Below, in pieces: positions 26,000 to 36,270 of a DNA stretch of 64,000 bases. How positions within the stretch are numbered: the stretch's first letter is position 1; the number at the start of each line of letters is the position of its first letter. The stretch lies in assembly GCA_035079385.1 (NCBI GenBank), contig JAVHKY010000077.1:1054001-1118000 (forward strand), written 5' to 3'. Position numbers and translations under genes: made by a program. Source of the stretch: Aspidiotus rigidus. Its lineage: Eukaryota > Arthropoda > Insecta > Hemiptera > Diaspididae. The notes beneath the pieces were generated by a model that saw only the letters and a program-made list of their open reading frames with translations, did no database searches and had not been told where the DNA came from.

Positions 26000-26078
26000 C
26001 TAATATGTTTGGTACCATACCGAAGGAGGAACTTCTCACCCTGCTCAAAAGACACAGATATCATGGGAACCCCGATGG

Positions 26079-27077
26079 TCGAAGTACGCCAACATAGTGG
26101 AGGAGGTCTTGAGCCAGAATTACTGCCGCTTCAATAACATGTTCTACAGTCAGGAAAGGGGACTTGCGATGGGATCACCGCTGGCACCAATACTGGCGGA
26201 GATATTCATGAATGATATGGAAAACAAGATATTGAAGGGCAGCAAGTTCGGAAACTCGATCAAACACTGGGCCAGATATGTAGATGATATCCTAATTGTG
26301 TGGTCAGGCACTGATAGACAGGTGGATCTATTCGTTTCAGAAATGAACGCGATGAATGAGAGGATCAAATTCACAGTAGAAAAAGGCAATGAGACCATCA
26401 ACTATTTGGACCTTACACTCACAATGGAGAACAATAGGATAGAATACAAAATCTACAGGAAGTCGACGCATACTGACACCATTATCCCAAATGACTCCTA
26501 CCACCACCCCAGGCACAAGTTAGCGGCAATTCAGAACTACTGCTATCGGGCAATTTCTATCCTCAAGAACAACAAAGAGAAGAGGAAAGAGATCGAGATA
26601 GTGAAGCAGATCGCAGAAGCCAATGGCTACCGCAGAAGTGTGGTGGAGGGAGTCTTTGGGAAAATGGAAACAAAGAAAGGAACCCATGATAGCATAGTGA
26701 GAAAGTACTCCGGATCGATACCATATTTAGGGAAGTACACAAACAAGGTGATAAAGGCGTTCAATGGCTACGATGTGAATGTGGGCATCCAGAATAACCA
26801 ACCCATGGTGAAGAGAATCAGCAATGACCAGACGGAACAAAAGGACAAGGAAAGCTTAAGTGGGGTGTACAAGCTCAGTTGTGAACAGTGCGAGGGGATC
26901 TATATCGGTGAGACTGGGAGAAAGTTTGAGATCAGGAGAAAGGAGCACAAAACGTCGAGGGAGAAAGAAGATGGCAAGTCACTGTTTGGGAAACACTGTA
27001 ACGAGGGAAACCACGATGGAGAGGGAATATTTGAAGTCATACACGTAGAGAATCGCACAAAGAGAAGAAAACTCTAG
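26079..27077 (+). pseudogene. Penelope-like polyprotein, RT palm to GIY-YIG nuclease
   Basis: The frame enters near 26079 (KYANIVEEVLSQNY). It contains GLAMGSPLAPILAEIFMNDM (RT motif B), then ARYVDDILIVW with an intact YVDD catalytic pair, then NYLDLTLTM. Near the end is SGVYKLSCEQCEGIYIGETG, with the Cys-x-x-Cys and the GIY-YIG core, followed by RRKEH and the expected His/Asn residues (GKHCNEGNH). The nuclease core thus looks complete. The frame ends with TAG at 27075, where the family often continues about 20-30 residues; similar coding (EIAKAKRKKACLLNNVI) is readable beyond it. Confidence 0.9.
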
Positions 27078-27432
27078 GAACAAATGGAGATTGCAAAAGC
27101 CAAGAGGAAGAAAGCCTGCCTCTTGAACAATGTAATCACATTTGACAGCGAAAAATTATTCGGCCTGGTGATTGGACGAGAGAAGAAGAACGGAACCAAC
27201 CAATGAGACGGCAGGAATCCAGGTAGCCAATAGAAACGCAGTATTTAGAACAATAGATTGAACCAATCACAAATCAGTATGTTTTAGTATGTTTTAGCCA
27301 ATAAGAACACCATGTCATATTATTGTAAGAATAAGTTTCCAAGAAGTGAACCAATCACAACACAGCATTGTTATAGCCAATAAGATCACAGTGTTATACT
27401 ATAAAAACTCATGGTTAAGGCCTTGTTCTCCA

Positions 27433-27487
27433 GTTGCGACACAACTGATGATGGGATAACACCCGAAAGTACTCTTGAATAAGCAAC
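27433..27487 (+). ncRNA. Hammerhead ribozyme (type I) at the 3' end of the Penelope-like element
   Basis: All core parts are present in order: stem I 5' strand GTTGC plus CAA (27433-27444), the CTGATGA box (27445-27451), stem II GGG/CCC (27453-27464), GAAA (27465-27468), a loopless three-pair stem III AGT/ACT (27468-27473), the cleavage-site C at 27474, and stem I 3' strand TTG plus GCAAC (27475-27487). Stem I pairs CAA with TTG and GTTGC with GCAAC around an internal loop. One extra T sits between the CTGATGA box and stem II. Penelope-like elements are known to carry such minimal hammerheads with tiny stem III, which cleave best as dimers. Confidence 0.82.
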
Positions 27488-27999
27488 TAATAAAGTAGAT
27501 TTGTACAATTGAAAAACCCTTTTTAAAAAATAAGGAGATTAAAAATATAATGAAAAATCATGGATACAGTGAGGGGTCTCCTACATTGAACGAAAATTGA
27601 CAACGAGCAACAAGCAACGGGTAATTCAGAGGTCGGACTGCCACTTTTCATCAGTGTGATTTGAAAGAATGATTGCGAAATTTCAGCAACATTGATTAGG
27701 ATAACGCACGCCTTAATTTGGATAACGGAAACAAAATTTTTTGTTTAGGTTCCTCAAATACCAGATTGCCAACTTTTGTTCATTGTAGGAGACCCCTAAG
27801 AATTTAGTAATTATAGCTTTAAAATCCGGACCTGTGACGTCACAATTGATGACGTCATAGACCAGCCTTGTGGCGTCACAATCTGGTGAGGAATATCTGG
27901 TACGTTAACATTTTTCAGATCCCACGTGCCCCATAAAACAGGTTTCCTGCCACCTCTTGTTTAACTCTGTTACAGAATCCATGAGTGTTTTTACCTAGT

Positions 28000-28440
28000 A
28001 GCTGTATTTGGGACTCAGCATAATACTTCATAAGTACAGCATGCATTACATTAGGCTAAAGTAGGTTGAAAGCGTAGCCCAACATACAGAATACTAGCGA
28101 GTGCTTCTGCTCTTCTCTGTTTCTTTTTGTGACTTTCTACATACTGACTAGGAAGGCTACGCAAGGCGAAAAGAGTAGCCTATACACAAAGTATAATAGG
28201 GTTATGCTAGGCTAATAAATACTAGTGGAGGGGTGAGTTCCTTATAGCCTCAGATAAAATATAATAAGCTATAAATAGTATAGTACACTATATTAGGCTA
28301 TAATAAGGGCGGGATGTAAGCAAGCGGAAAAAGTAAGTCTTTTTGTCACCCGGCACCTAGTTAGCCCAACATACACACGGTATACTCGGAATATATAAGC
28401 AAAATACACAACCTAGGCTAAGATTTCAACCTGCTAATGA
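28000..28440. repeat. CTAG/TATA-rich degenerate repeat cluster
   Basis: Many diverged copies of AGGCTA, CTAGTATA and CATACAG follow one another. The same words cluster at 5.32, 23.65, 38.6-38.85 and 45.85-46.25 kb. There is no strict period and no coding. Confidence 0.55.
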
Positions 28441-28982
28441 CGTCACAAAGTAGGCGTAGCCTTAAAATGTAAAATACGTCGCGTCATCCCCTATGAAACA
28501 TGAAATATATTTGATCTTTACCATTTACTTGGCTCCACCAGAACATTTGGTGTCAGGAAATTTGTCCCAGTGAAAATGGACCAACAGAAAAGAAAACTCT
28601 GAAAATTGACCGACAGAAAAAAGTCACTTGGGAAATTAAGCAACGACGAAAATTGTCCACATGAAAATTATCAGCACGAGAAAAGACGTTTGAGAAATTA
28701 GGCAATAATGAAATTTTACAGTATAAAAAAAAATTGAACTTCGTGTCATTTGTATTTGTACTCCCGATAACCTTGAACAAACCCAATACGTTGAACATGA
28801 TGATAGAAATTGAAAATTCTGGATGCTCTGTACTGAATGATGCGTATTAACTATACAGTAATTTTATCACATGTGTAGGTATACAGGACGGAGGATGATG
28901 ATAAAAGTACAGTATGAGTTATACGTTTCGTTGAATCTTTGATTTTGTAGGTACTTATTCGTCATCACAGGCAAGGTCAAAT

Positions 28983-29274
28983 TACACTACACAAAAAAAA
29001 ATCTGAAAAATGTATGAACGAAATCATACGATTCTAGAAGTATTTTCAACGTTGATCACGATGTCGTTGACCGTTTTTCAAAATTGAAGATCTTTTTGTC
29101 AAAAGGCATTCGTTCCATAAGAAATACATTGAGCGGCCGCTCTTTGGATAGAAAGGGCCTCAATTGACTCTGGTTATCGAGAAACGATCAACGGCTACGT
29201 GATCAGCGTCGAAAATACTTCTAGAATCGTATAATTTTTTTTTTTTTTTTTTTTTTTATTTGTATAGTGAATTA
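28983..29274. mobile_element. Non-autonomous inverted-repeat element with CACTA ends
   Basis: The left end CACTACACAAAAAAAA and the right end TTTGTATAGTG are inverse copies. Inner arms pair over long stretches (ATACGATTCTAGAAGTATTTTC on the left from 29026, its inverse at 29209-29232). AATTA stands on both sides as a likely duplication. CACTA-type DNA transposons start this way, but they usually make 3-bp duplications, so the superfamily is open. Confidence 0.6.
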
Positions 29275-29699
29275 TTGACCCGATTTTTTTTCATGAAGAG
29301 GAGGATGACGTCGACAGTGGAGACTCATTAACTTATCTAAGGAGTATCGCTCACAATTTCACTTATTAAAATTTATGCATTATAAAATACTTTTCTAATT
29401 TAGAACGTTTCAATTTTCCAGAATTTATATTTTTTCTAACTCTCAAATTTTGTCATATCCAGATTTTGTAATGTCCAAATTTCGTAAAATGTAAATTTCT
29501 CCACGTTCGAAACCCGTACTTTCATTATCCAGTGACCCACAACGTTCCGTCAATCAATTTTCAGTGTTCTTTTTTCTGTCGGTCAATTTCCGCTCGGACA
29601 AATTTCATGGACTCGAACATTTTCTCAACGAACAATTCATTCTCTCACCGTATTCAAATCAGAACAAAATCCATGAATACCAGGTTCATTTCTACGCCC

Positions 29700-30260
29700 C
29701 CCCCCCATTGGAGGGTGAGGTGTCGGAAATACCGGTACAAATTTTTATTTGATTTGTGCCATTTGTGCTTGGAGGTCCCAGAATTTTTGTCAACTTCGTG
29801 GACCCTATAACTTGGAAAAAAATTTGGGGGTCAGGGAAAATCGGTTTTGGAATATGAGAGGATCGGCACAAATTTTTATTTAATTTGTGCTGATTGTCCT
29901 TCATAGTCTCAGAATTTTTGCTGCAACCCCAGCCTCTGTAACTTTAGAAGAAATTTGGGGGGCCAATAAAAAAAATTATCTCCTCCGAGAGGTTCTGGAC
30001 CCTGCAAGTGACGGCACAAGTTTGTAATTTATTTGTGCCAATTGTACTTTCCGGACTCGGAATTTGTGCTACATTCTTGGGCCCTGTATCTCAAAAAAAT
30101 TGGGGGGGGGCACAGATATTAGAGGATTTGAAAACCTGAATGTGTCGGCATAAAGTTTTATTTGATTTGTGCTTTGATTGTATTTTAGAATGAAATTATG
30201 ATATTTTTGCTACTTTATTTGACTCAACATATTCTGCAGAAAAATTAGTTGGGGAGAGGG
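29700..30260. repeat. Diverged tandem repeat, about 140-bp period
   Basis: Four units each have CACAAATTTTTATTTGATTTGTGC (itself partly palindromic), then a tract ending TCAGAATTTTTG, then CTGTAACTT and a G-run. Unit starts lie near 29738, 29868, 30022 and 30152. Short peptides read from it are chance. Confidence 0.75.
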
Positions 30261-32036
30261 ATACGGAGACTAGACAAATTATAAAAATTTGTCTCGCTAG
30301 GTATTAAAGGGTGTTAGGAAGTGTTTTAAATTCTTTTTCAAGGTTAATTTGCAAATAATTTAGATTCCCCTCCCTTCGCTACCCATTTATGTACGTCTGG
30401 ACGCTTGACCAACCCCAAGACTTGAAAAACTTACAGCTTCATTAATGAAGTTCATCTTGGTAAAACTGTTCCCACTTGTTATTCAGATATGCTTACCCTA
30501 TCAGCAGATTCTTTGAAAGTGCCTGTTTCATATTGTTTTCTCTATCATATTATAAAGCTTGAAAGTTGAAATTTTTCCAAATATGCCGGATACTATACCT
30601 CAAGAAATGAAATTTCAACAAGGACATAGTTTTTTTTCCTATTCTATACACCTTTTTCTCACTTTTTTTATTCGAACACTTTTGCCGAGCCACATACAGG
30701 GTAATTGATACGGCTCCTTGACTGTGTGATAAAATGAATCATTCGATCACTTAATTAGCGAAATTCATTTTATCGTTGGTTCATTTTGGTTTTAGAATGG
30801 ATAGTAGTACAAAAAAAAGAAAAAAAGGATATAGACGTAATGCTTACAGAAACTTATTTGTACAATAAATAGCTATCAGCTTGCGTGCCCCGTTCAGGGT
30901 GGTTCATCATCGAGGACGTGCACGCATATGAGTCGTGTTTTGTGCTCGTTTTCGGATTCGTTGTCTAGAGAACGCAGAGAGAGGAAAAAACGTGATCAAA
31001 GAAAAGAATAAAAATCGTTACAAGGTTTCCTACGTTATTCACCGAATTTTCCCTACCAATTTGATTTTCATTTACTATACCGCGATAATTTTCTTCCTAC
31101 ATTTTAAAGTGAGGGTCGAATGTAAATATAGGATCGAATTAGGCATTTAGACGTGTAAATATTGTACTCGGATTCACTTAACGCCTGTAGTTGTGTACAC
31201 GGGCGGCTTACGACTATCGTGGGCAAGTAACTAGAAATTTAATCGAGGTAGTAATTATTATAGGTAAGCAGGGAGGGTCAGAATGATATCACCTCCTTTC
31301 CCTGAGGAAAAGTAGACCAAGTTCGTATTCCCCATCCTTCACGAAAATTTTGGCCATGAACGAAAATGAACGACGATTGTCAGACGCGATGAATAATTTT
31401 GTTCTATTCTTGTTTTTATTTTGTGAAAAAACGAACTCCTATAGTGGATCGGACAGAAATAAAGTCATATTTTTCGCCTCTTTTTTCCTCCCCGTTTCGT
31501 CTCTTCTATTTTTGTACGTACCTTATTTCCTAATTTGGTAATACGTCCATATATTATGTAACTTGATGCGTAGGCACTCTCTGGTATGAGGTCATTTCAA
31601 ACAATATGAGCGAACAGAAGATAAAAAAATCTCTCGTAGGCATTTATGGTGAATAAAGAGTGCGGTGAAATACCCATCGCACTATTCTTCGTACTCTGCA
31701 AAAGAGTCCACCGCATGGTAGATTCCATCGCAAAAAATACAATAAGTTCAACTCACTGTCACTAATATATTAATTCTGGTGTACATGAGCGGATTTGAAA
31801 GAATATGGGATTGAAATTCAAAGGAAATTTCTCCTTTTGGGAAAATTTAGCTGTGTCTCGCATTCATTCTGTCTTGCTTGCTCTATATCATCACTCACTA
31901 TCCAGCATTTCATGTCGATTAAGTCGTAATTAAGTCGAAAATTGATCGACTTATCTCAAAATTAGGCCAGTCAGTCACTTTGTCAGTTGTGTGTCGGACT
32001 AATTCAAGTCAGTCAGTAGTAAATTCATACTATTGT
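30261..32036. other. Gene-free stretch
   Basis: No supported exon. 31900-32036 is rich in AAGTCAGTCAGT-like words, which return at 33540-33690 on the far side of the mitochondrial insert. Confidence 0.35.
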
Positions 32037-32046
32037 AAGTCATTAA

Positions 32047-32210
32047 CAGGGGCGGATTTACGGGTACATTTTGAGAGGGGAACTTACATTATTCAAAGAC
32101 TTTTTTCCTCGCTTCGCTCGGAAAATATAGTCAAATTGAACAATTTCAGTCTTTTTTGGAGGTTTTGGGGGCCGAAAGTTCCCCCTGTTCCCCCCGTAAA
32201 TCCGCGCCTG
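32047..32210. mobile_element. MITE with CAGGGGCGGATTTACGGG termini
   Basis: The left end CAGGGGCGGATTTACGGG and the right end CCCGTAAATCCGCGCCTG are inverse copies with one mismatch. CATTAA lies on both sides (32041-32046 and 32211-32216). The 164-bp element has no coding capacity. The terminus type is frequent among hAT-related MITEs of animals, but the visible duplication is 6 bp. Confidence 0.82.
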
Positions 32211-32223
32211 CATTAAGTTGATA

Positions 32224-32421
32224 TTGATTATAGAAATTTTTAATTTAATAACTTTATTAATATTTTTATGAATTCGAATATTTATTATTCGTTTTCGTTA
32301 TGATTTAATAATAAAAATTATATGAAAACAAATATTTTTTTTTTGTATTTTTATATTTATTATTTATTTTTTAATGATTTTTTATTTAATAATTTTATTA
32401 ATAATTAATTTATTAAATTAA
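32224..32421 (+). pseudogene. ND1: NUMT copy of NADH dehydrogenase subunit 1, C-terminal end
   Basis: With the invertebrate mitochondrial code the frame reads LMFLWIRIFIIRFRYDLMMK, then MWKQ, matching the conserved ND1 block 'FLWIR-x-x-x-P-R-x-R-Y-D-x-L-M-x-x-x-W-K'. The usual Pro before R-Y/F-R-Y-D is replaced by Ile. An in-frame TAA at 32419 ends it. With the nuclear code it is broken by TGA, so it cannot be expressed as ND1. Confidence 0.85.
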
Positions 32422-32457
32422 ATTAAAATGAATATTGAGAAATAAATAATTATTAAT
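32422..32457. other. Gap between ND1 and cytb in the NUMT, no full tRNA
   Basis: Only 36 bp separate the ND1 stop from the cytb stop. Insect mitochondria normally have tRNA-Ser(UCN), about 65 nt, here. Any tRNA must be strongly truncated, overlapping, moved, or deleted after insertion. Confidence 0.6.
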
Positions 32458-33096
32458 TTATTTACAATTGCAATAATTATAAGGTCCTTTAGATGGTTTA
32501 GAACCAATAAAAGAAATTAAAATCATTAATAATAGTTAAATATGAATAAAAATTTTTCTAATTAAAATAAATTTATTATTAAAGACTTTTGATTGGTAAA
32601 AAAAATAAAATAATAATAGATTTAAATGTTATTAATAAACCTAATAATTTATTATTAATTGAACGTAAAATTGAATAAAAAAATAAAAAATGTCATTCTG
32701 GTTCAATATGATTGGGAGTTTTAAATATTATTATTTGATTAAAATTATCTGGATTATTTATTTTTAGTGGTATAATTATGTTAATTATTAAAAAAATATA
32801 TAAAAATAATAATAAAATTAATATATCTTTAAAAATAAATACCCTAAATTAATTTGATCTAAGTTATTATTTAAATTTAAAGGATTTGATGATTTATTAA
32901 TATGTAAAATAATTAAATGAATAATTGAAAATATCAAAATTATAATAGCTAAAATAAAATGAATTGAAAAAAATCGATTAATTAAAATATTATTAATAAA
33001 TCGATTACCTCAAATTAAATATATTAATTTATTACCAATTAATGGAATAACAGCAATAAAATTAGTAATAACTATTCTTGCTCAATAAGATATCTG
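32458..33096 (-). pseudogene. CYTB: NUMT copy of cytochrome b, C-terminal two thirds
   Basis: From 33096 downward the mitochondrial code gives W-R-Q-M-S-Y-W-A (usual WGQMSFWGA), VITNFIAVIPLIG, LIWG, INRFFSIHFILAIIIL with the heme-ligand His, and HLIILH with the second His. It continues NPDNFN, then PNHIEPEWHFLFFYSILRS, the conserved PEW block, then FIGSKPSKGPYN and a stop at 32458. The N-terminal third is missing. The frame has no indels, so insertion is recent or the copy is slowly decaying. Confidence 0.9.
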
Positions 33097-35760
33097 TCTT
33101 CAACTTACGAATCAATGACTACAGCAGCCGCGGAGCGAAATTCAGTAACACCTAAGCGAAACGGCTAGATATAGATCGATCAGCAAAAATGGTACTTTCT
33201 AATCCGCATCAGGGATACCCTTTTTGCTAATTTTTTGGTAAATTTACTTTCCACTGCAGGGATAAGAAGAGCTGCACTTAAACTTTAGCCTTCCGGCTCA
33301 AAAGTTTTTCCAAAAATTGCATCAGCTTAGCTTTGGCTTCTTGCTCTCATCATTAGCTATTTGGCTCCGGAGCAGTATAAAACGGCTGCGGAGCGAAAAA
33401 TGAATAAGTCGAAAGCGTCTACTTATGCAATTAGTAAGCAGAAAACGACCGACTTTTTGATTCGCTTGAAAGCCGTTCAAAGACGAGCTTAAACTTCCAC
33501 TTACGGGGTTATCGGCTTAAACATATCATATCTGCTTCCCAGTTCCAAGTTATAAGCCAGTTGTAAGTTGATTTAATTACTTCAAGTTTCAAGTCAATCG
33601 GTCGTGCAGGAAAATTTCAGTCAGTCAAAAAATTTGAGTTGATAATCAGTCTGTCAGTTTTATGGTTCTACTTGACTGAAACTTAAAACCCTTTTTTTTC
33701 AAAGACGAACTCATTTTTTTGACGTCATTACTCCTTACCTTCAAGAGATATCTCGATTTTTGGGGACGTGCATCTCTGAAACCATCGATACGATCTCCAA
33801 CAGTATTTGTGTTAGGTTTAGGTTATAATCCAGTACATTATATAGAATGGGAGGTTAGAGCACATAGCGTGTCTATGTGCTCTAACTTCGCATTCTATGA
33901 ATATGGCTCGTACCTACGAGGACAAAATTGAAATTATCAGTACATTATATGTCTCTCATAATGTGACAGTTCATGCAAAATCCCGCTAGAGTTGCGACGA
34001 TCTTGAGCTCCATTCAGCATATCGATTCTTTAGTTCCCTGTCCAATAGTATTATAGGACCAACCTAGTTCAACACTCTTCAAACAGTTACTTGAGTGGGA
34101 CTTTTAGACTAGTTTAACCTTTCTCCCCCCTCATACTATATTATTACATACTACGTGCCAAACTATAGTCCTCAAATTTTCAGATGAAAGGAGAAGTGAT
34201 GACCCCAGGACTAAACACTTTTCTCTCGTCATCAGTCCGCGACATCCTCACCCTCAACTTTACCAACACTTTTACCCGTAACCCTAAAATAGTATACTTT
34301 TGTAACATCATCAAGCCATGACGACATCATTGTGTCTATTTACCAATAAATTCGATGGATGTGAAGATTGCTTTCCAATAGTGACACTCACAGGTAATTT
34401 CTTCGCTCTTTGCAAATTCAAGAAGACTGTTTTTTTTTAAATTTGTTTCATCTCGGGATACACATTCAACAGTATCTAGAGGAAATACTTTCGCAAAAGT
34501 ATAAGGGTTCTTAACGCGAAAGAATTATCACGGCAGACGATGCATATTGACATAATTTTTTCTTCAAGGTTGGCTAGGTTTCACCAAAAGTTGAAAGAAT
34601 ACAGAAACGAAGTGTTCTATATTTCTTCGAGTGTGAGTGTAGACATCAAGGTTGAAGACGAATGTAGAGTGAACACAATATTATCTGATAAACAGGGTGT
34701 GTATCGAAAGTTCGAGGTTGACTTTTTAATTGCGTTTTATCATTCTCGACGGTACGATTGACAGTAGGTAATGTATTATTATTGTGCGAGTATTACGAAT
34801 AATCCGACGAATTTTTCCTGTAATCTTAAAGTGACTCGTGAAAAATGAAGTGTTTAATGTCAAAATAAAATGTCCACGACCAAAAAACAAGAGACCTCAA
34901 AGAGTTTTTTTTTTCCCCCTTTCTTTCTGTCCGCGCAGAGGAAAAGTATACAAATAGAAGGGATATCATTTCCGATCGAAAAGTAGCTTGCGACTCAATG
35001 GTTGACGTTAGAATTGATTACCTATACATTCAATCTTATAGATCAATTTGTCGGCGCTTTGAGAATAATTATGGTATGAAACCGGCTCAAACTGAAGAAA
35101 GGAAAATCCATTAAGGACTAATTCCCTAGTGTGCCGAGGACAACAAGTCGGACTAGCCGTTGCTACGCAGTAGAGATGCTAGCATTGACAGTAATCAGCA
35201 CTGGCAAGGGCTGTAGACCTTGAGAGAGTCTTCAAAGGAAGTTGCTGATGACTCGAAACAGCGTCTGTTGATTGCAATTAGCAATCCAAGTTGTTCAATC
35301 CGGCAATACCTTGTATGATATGAATGGGACAGATTATAGGAACTATTACTTTTTGTTTGCTACGGCAGATCAAGGTTGTCAGACATGGTCCAATTGCCCT
35401 TCAACGGCAAATTCTGGTTCGAAATCTGGTTCATTTTCATATTTTTTCCTTATTGATACTTTTCAATATATTTTTATAACTAGGCCTATGTTGGACTTTT
35501 TTAGATCTTTTTCAATACATTTAAACTTTTTGATATTTTCTTGATACCTTTCGACAATATTTTTTCTATACCTTTGGCCTATTTCTGATTTTTTTTTTTC
35601 AAACTAGGTAATGTGTTTTATCTGGTTCTTTTTTTCTGGGACAAAGCATTCTCATTTCGTCAAGTTTGGTCCATTTCAATCAAAACGCTAACTGCCCCAA
35701 CGTGGCCCTCTTTTTCTATGTTGTTGGTCCATTTTGATATTTCATATCTGGTAACACGGT
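33097..35760. other. Gene-free stretch with one small hairpin
   Basis: No supported exon. 35100-35290 has low AT content relative to its surroundings and a CTGATGACTCGAAACAGCGTC motif (see rejected items). Open stretches at 34540-34761 and 35272-35544 show no family motif. Confidence 0.35.
33841..33899. repeat. Near-perfect 59-bp hairpin
   Basis: ATAGAATG and GTTAGAGCACATAG are inverted as CTATGTGCTCTAAC and CATTCTAT around a 5-bp loop, with a short mismatch between the two arm halves. It may be a tiny foldback element or a structured RNA site. Confidence 0.8.
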
Positions 35761-35769
35761 GAGCAGTTG

Positions 35770-36270
35770 CATTCATTACTCAATTTTGACTAATATTTTT
35801 AGTCGATTTCTGGGCAGATATTCTGGGAGATACCTCGGTCCATTTTCAGTCGATTTTTTCTCAACCTCCATCAATATTTTGTATTCTCTTTTTTGGTCTA
35901 AAATGAGTATTATCAGGCGAGCCGCATAGTCACTCAATTTTGACCAAAATTTCCAGTCAAATTCTTGGCGAATATCCCTGGGACTTACCTTGGTCCATTT
36001 TCAGTCGATTTGTTCTCAATATCTACCAACATTTTTACTCTTTTTTTTTTTTTTGTCTATTCTCGTGCCAATCACAGTCACTTGATTTTGATCAAAATTT
36101 CCAGTCAATTTCTGGGGCATATCTTGGCCCATTTCCAGTCAATTTGTCCTCGACATCTACCAATATTTTTATTCTCTTTTTCGGTCTAAAATGAGTATTA
36201 TCGGATAGGCCGCCCAGTCACCGAATTTTGACCAAAATTGCGAAGTCGATTTCTGGGCAGATATTTGTAA
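35770..36270. repeat. Tandem repeat, about 145-bp period, over three units
   Basis: Each unit has CTCAATTTTGACCAAAATTT, TCCAGTCAATTTCTGGG, GGTCCATTTTCAGTCGATTTG and CTACCAATATTTTTA. Units begin near 35779, 35932, 36079 and 36215. The open frames across it are products of the repeat. Confidence 0.82.

Larger units (their letters stand above)
24750..27507 (+). mobile_element. Penelope-like retroelement with GIY-YIG nuclease, frameshifted
   Basis: One strand carries, in order, an N-terminal coiled-coil region, reverse transcriptase motifs and a GIY-YIG endonuclease, the defining layout of endonuclease-bearing Penelope-like elements. The coding part covers 24787-27077 in several frames. A hammerhead ribozyme lies at 27433-27487. 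A 17-bp direct repeat (24733-24749 and 27508-27524, ATTGAAAAACCCTTTTT) brackets the element and is either the target duplication or what is left of its terminal repeats. Confidence 0.9.
32217..33096. other. Nuclear insertion of mitochondrial DNA (NUMT): ND1 end and cytb
   Basis: About 880 bp of extremely AT-rich sequence holds the C-terminus of ND1 on the plus strand and two thirds of cytb on the minus strand, tail to tail, the standard insect order ND1-trnS2-cytb. Both frames are open only with the invertebrate mitochondrial code (TGA read as Trp). The insert begins right after the MITE target duplication and ends near 33096, where ordinary nuclear sequence resumes. Confidence 0.9.

Noticed and set aside
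35245..35275. CTGATGACTCGAAACAGCGTC, which contains hammerhead boxes
   Set aside because: Only three bases separate the two boxes, so there is no stem II, and the flanks do not pair to make stem I.
35940..36194. Two overlapping plus-strand frames of 74-84 codons
   Set aside because: They arise from the 145-bp tandem repeat, which reads similarly in each unit.
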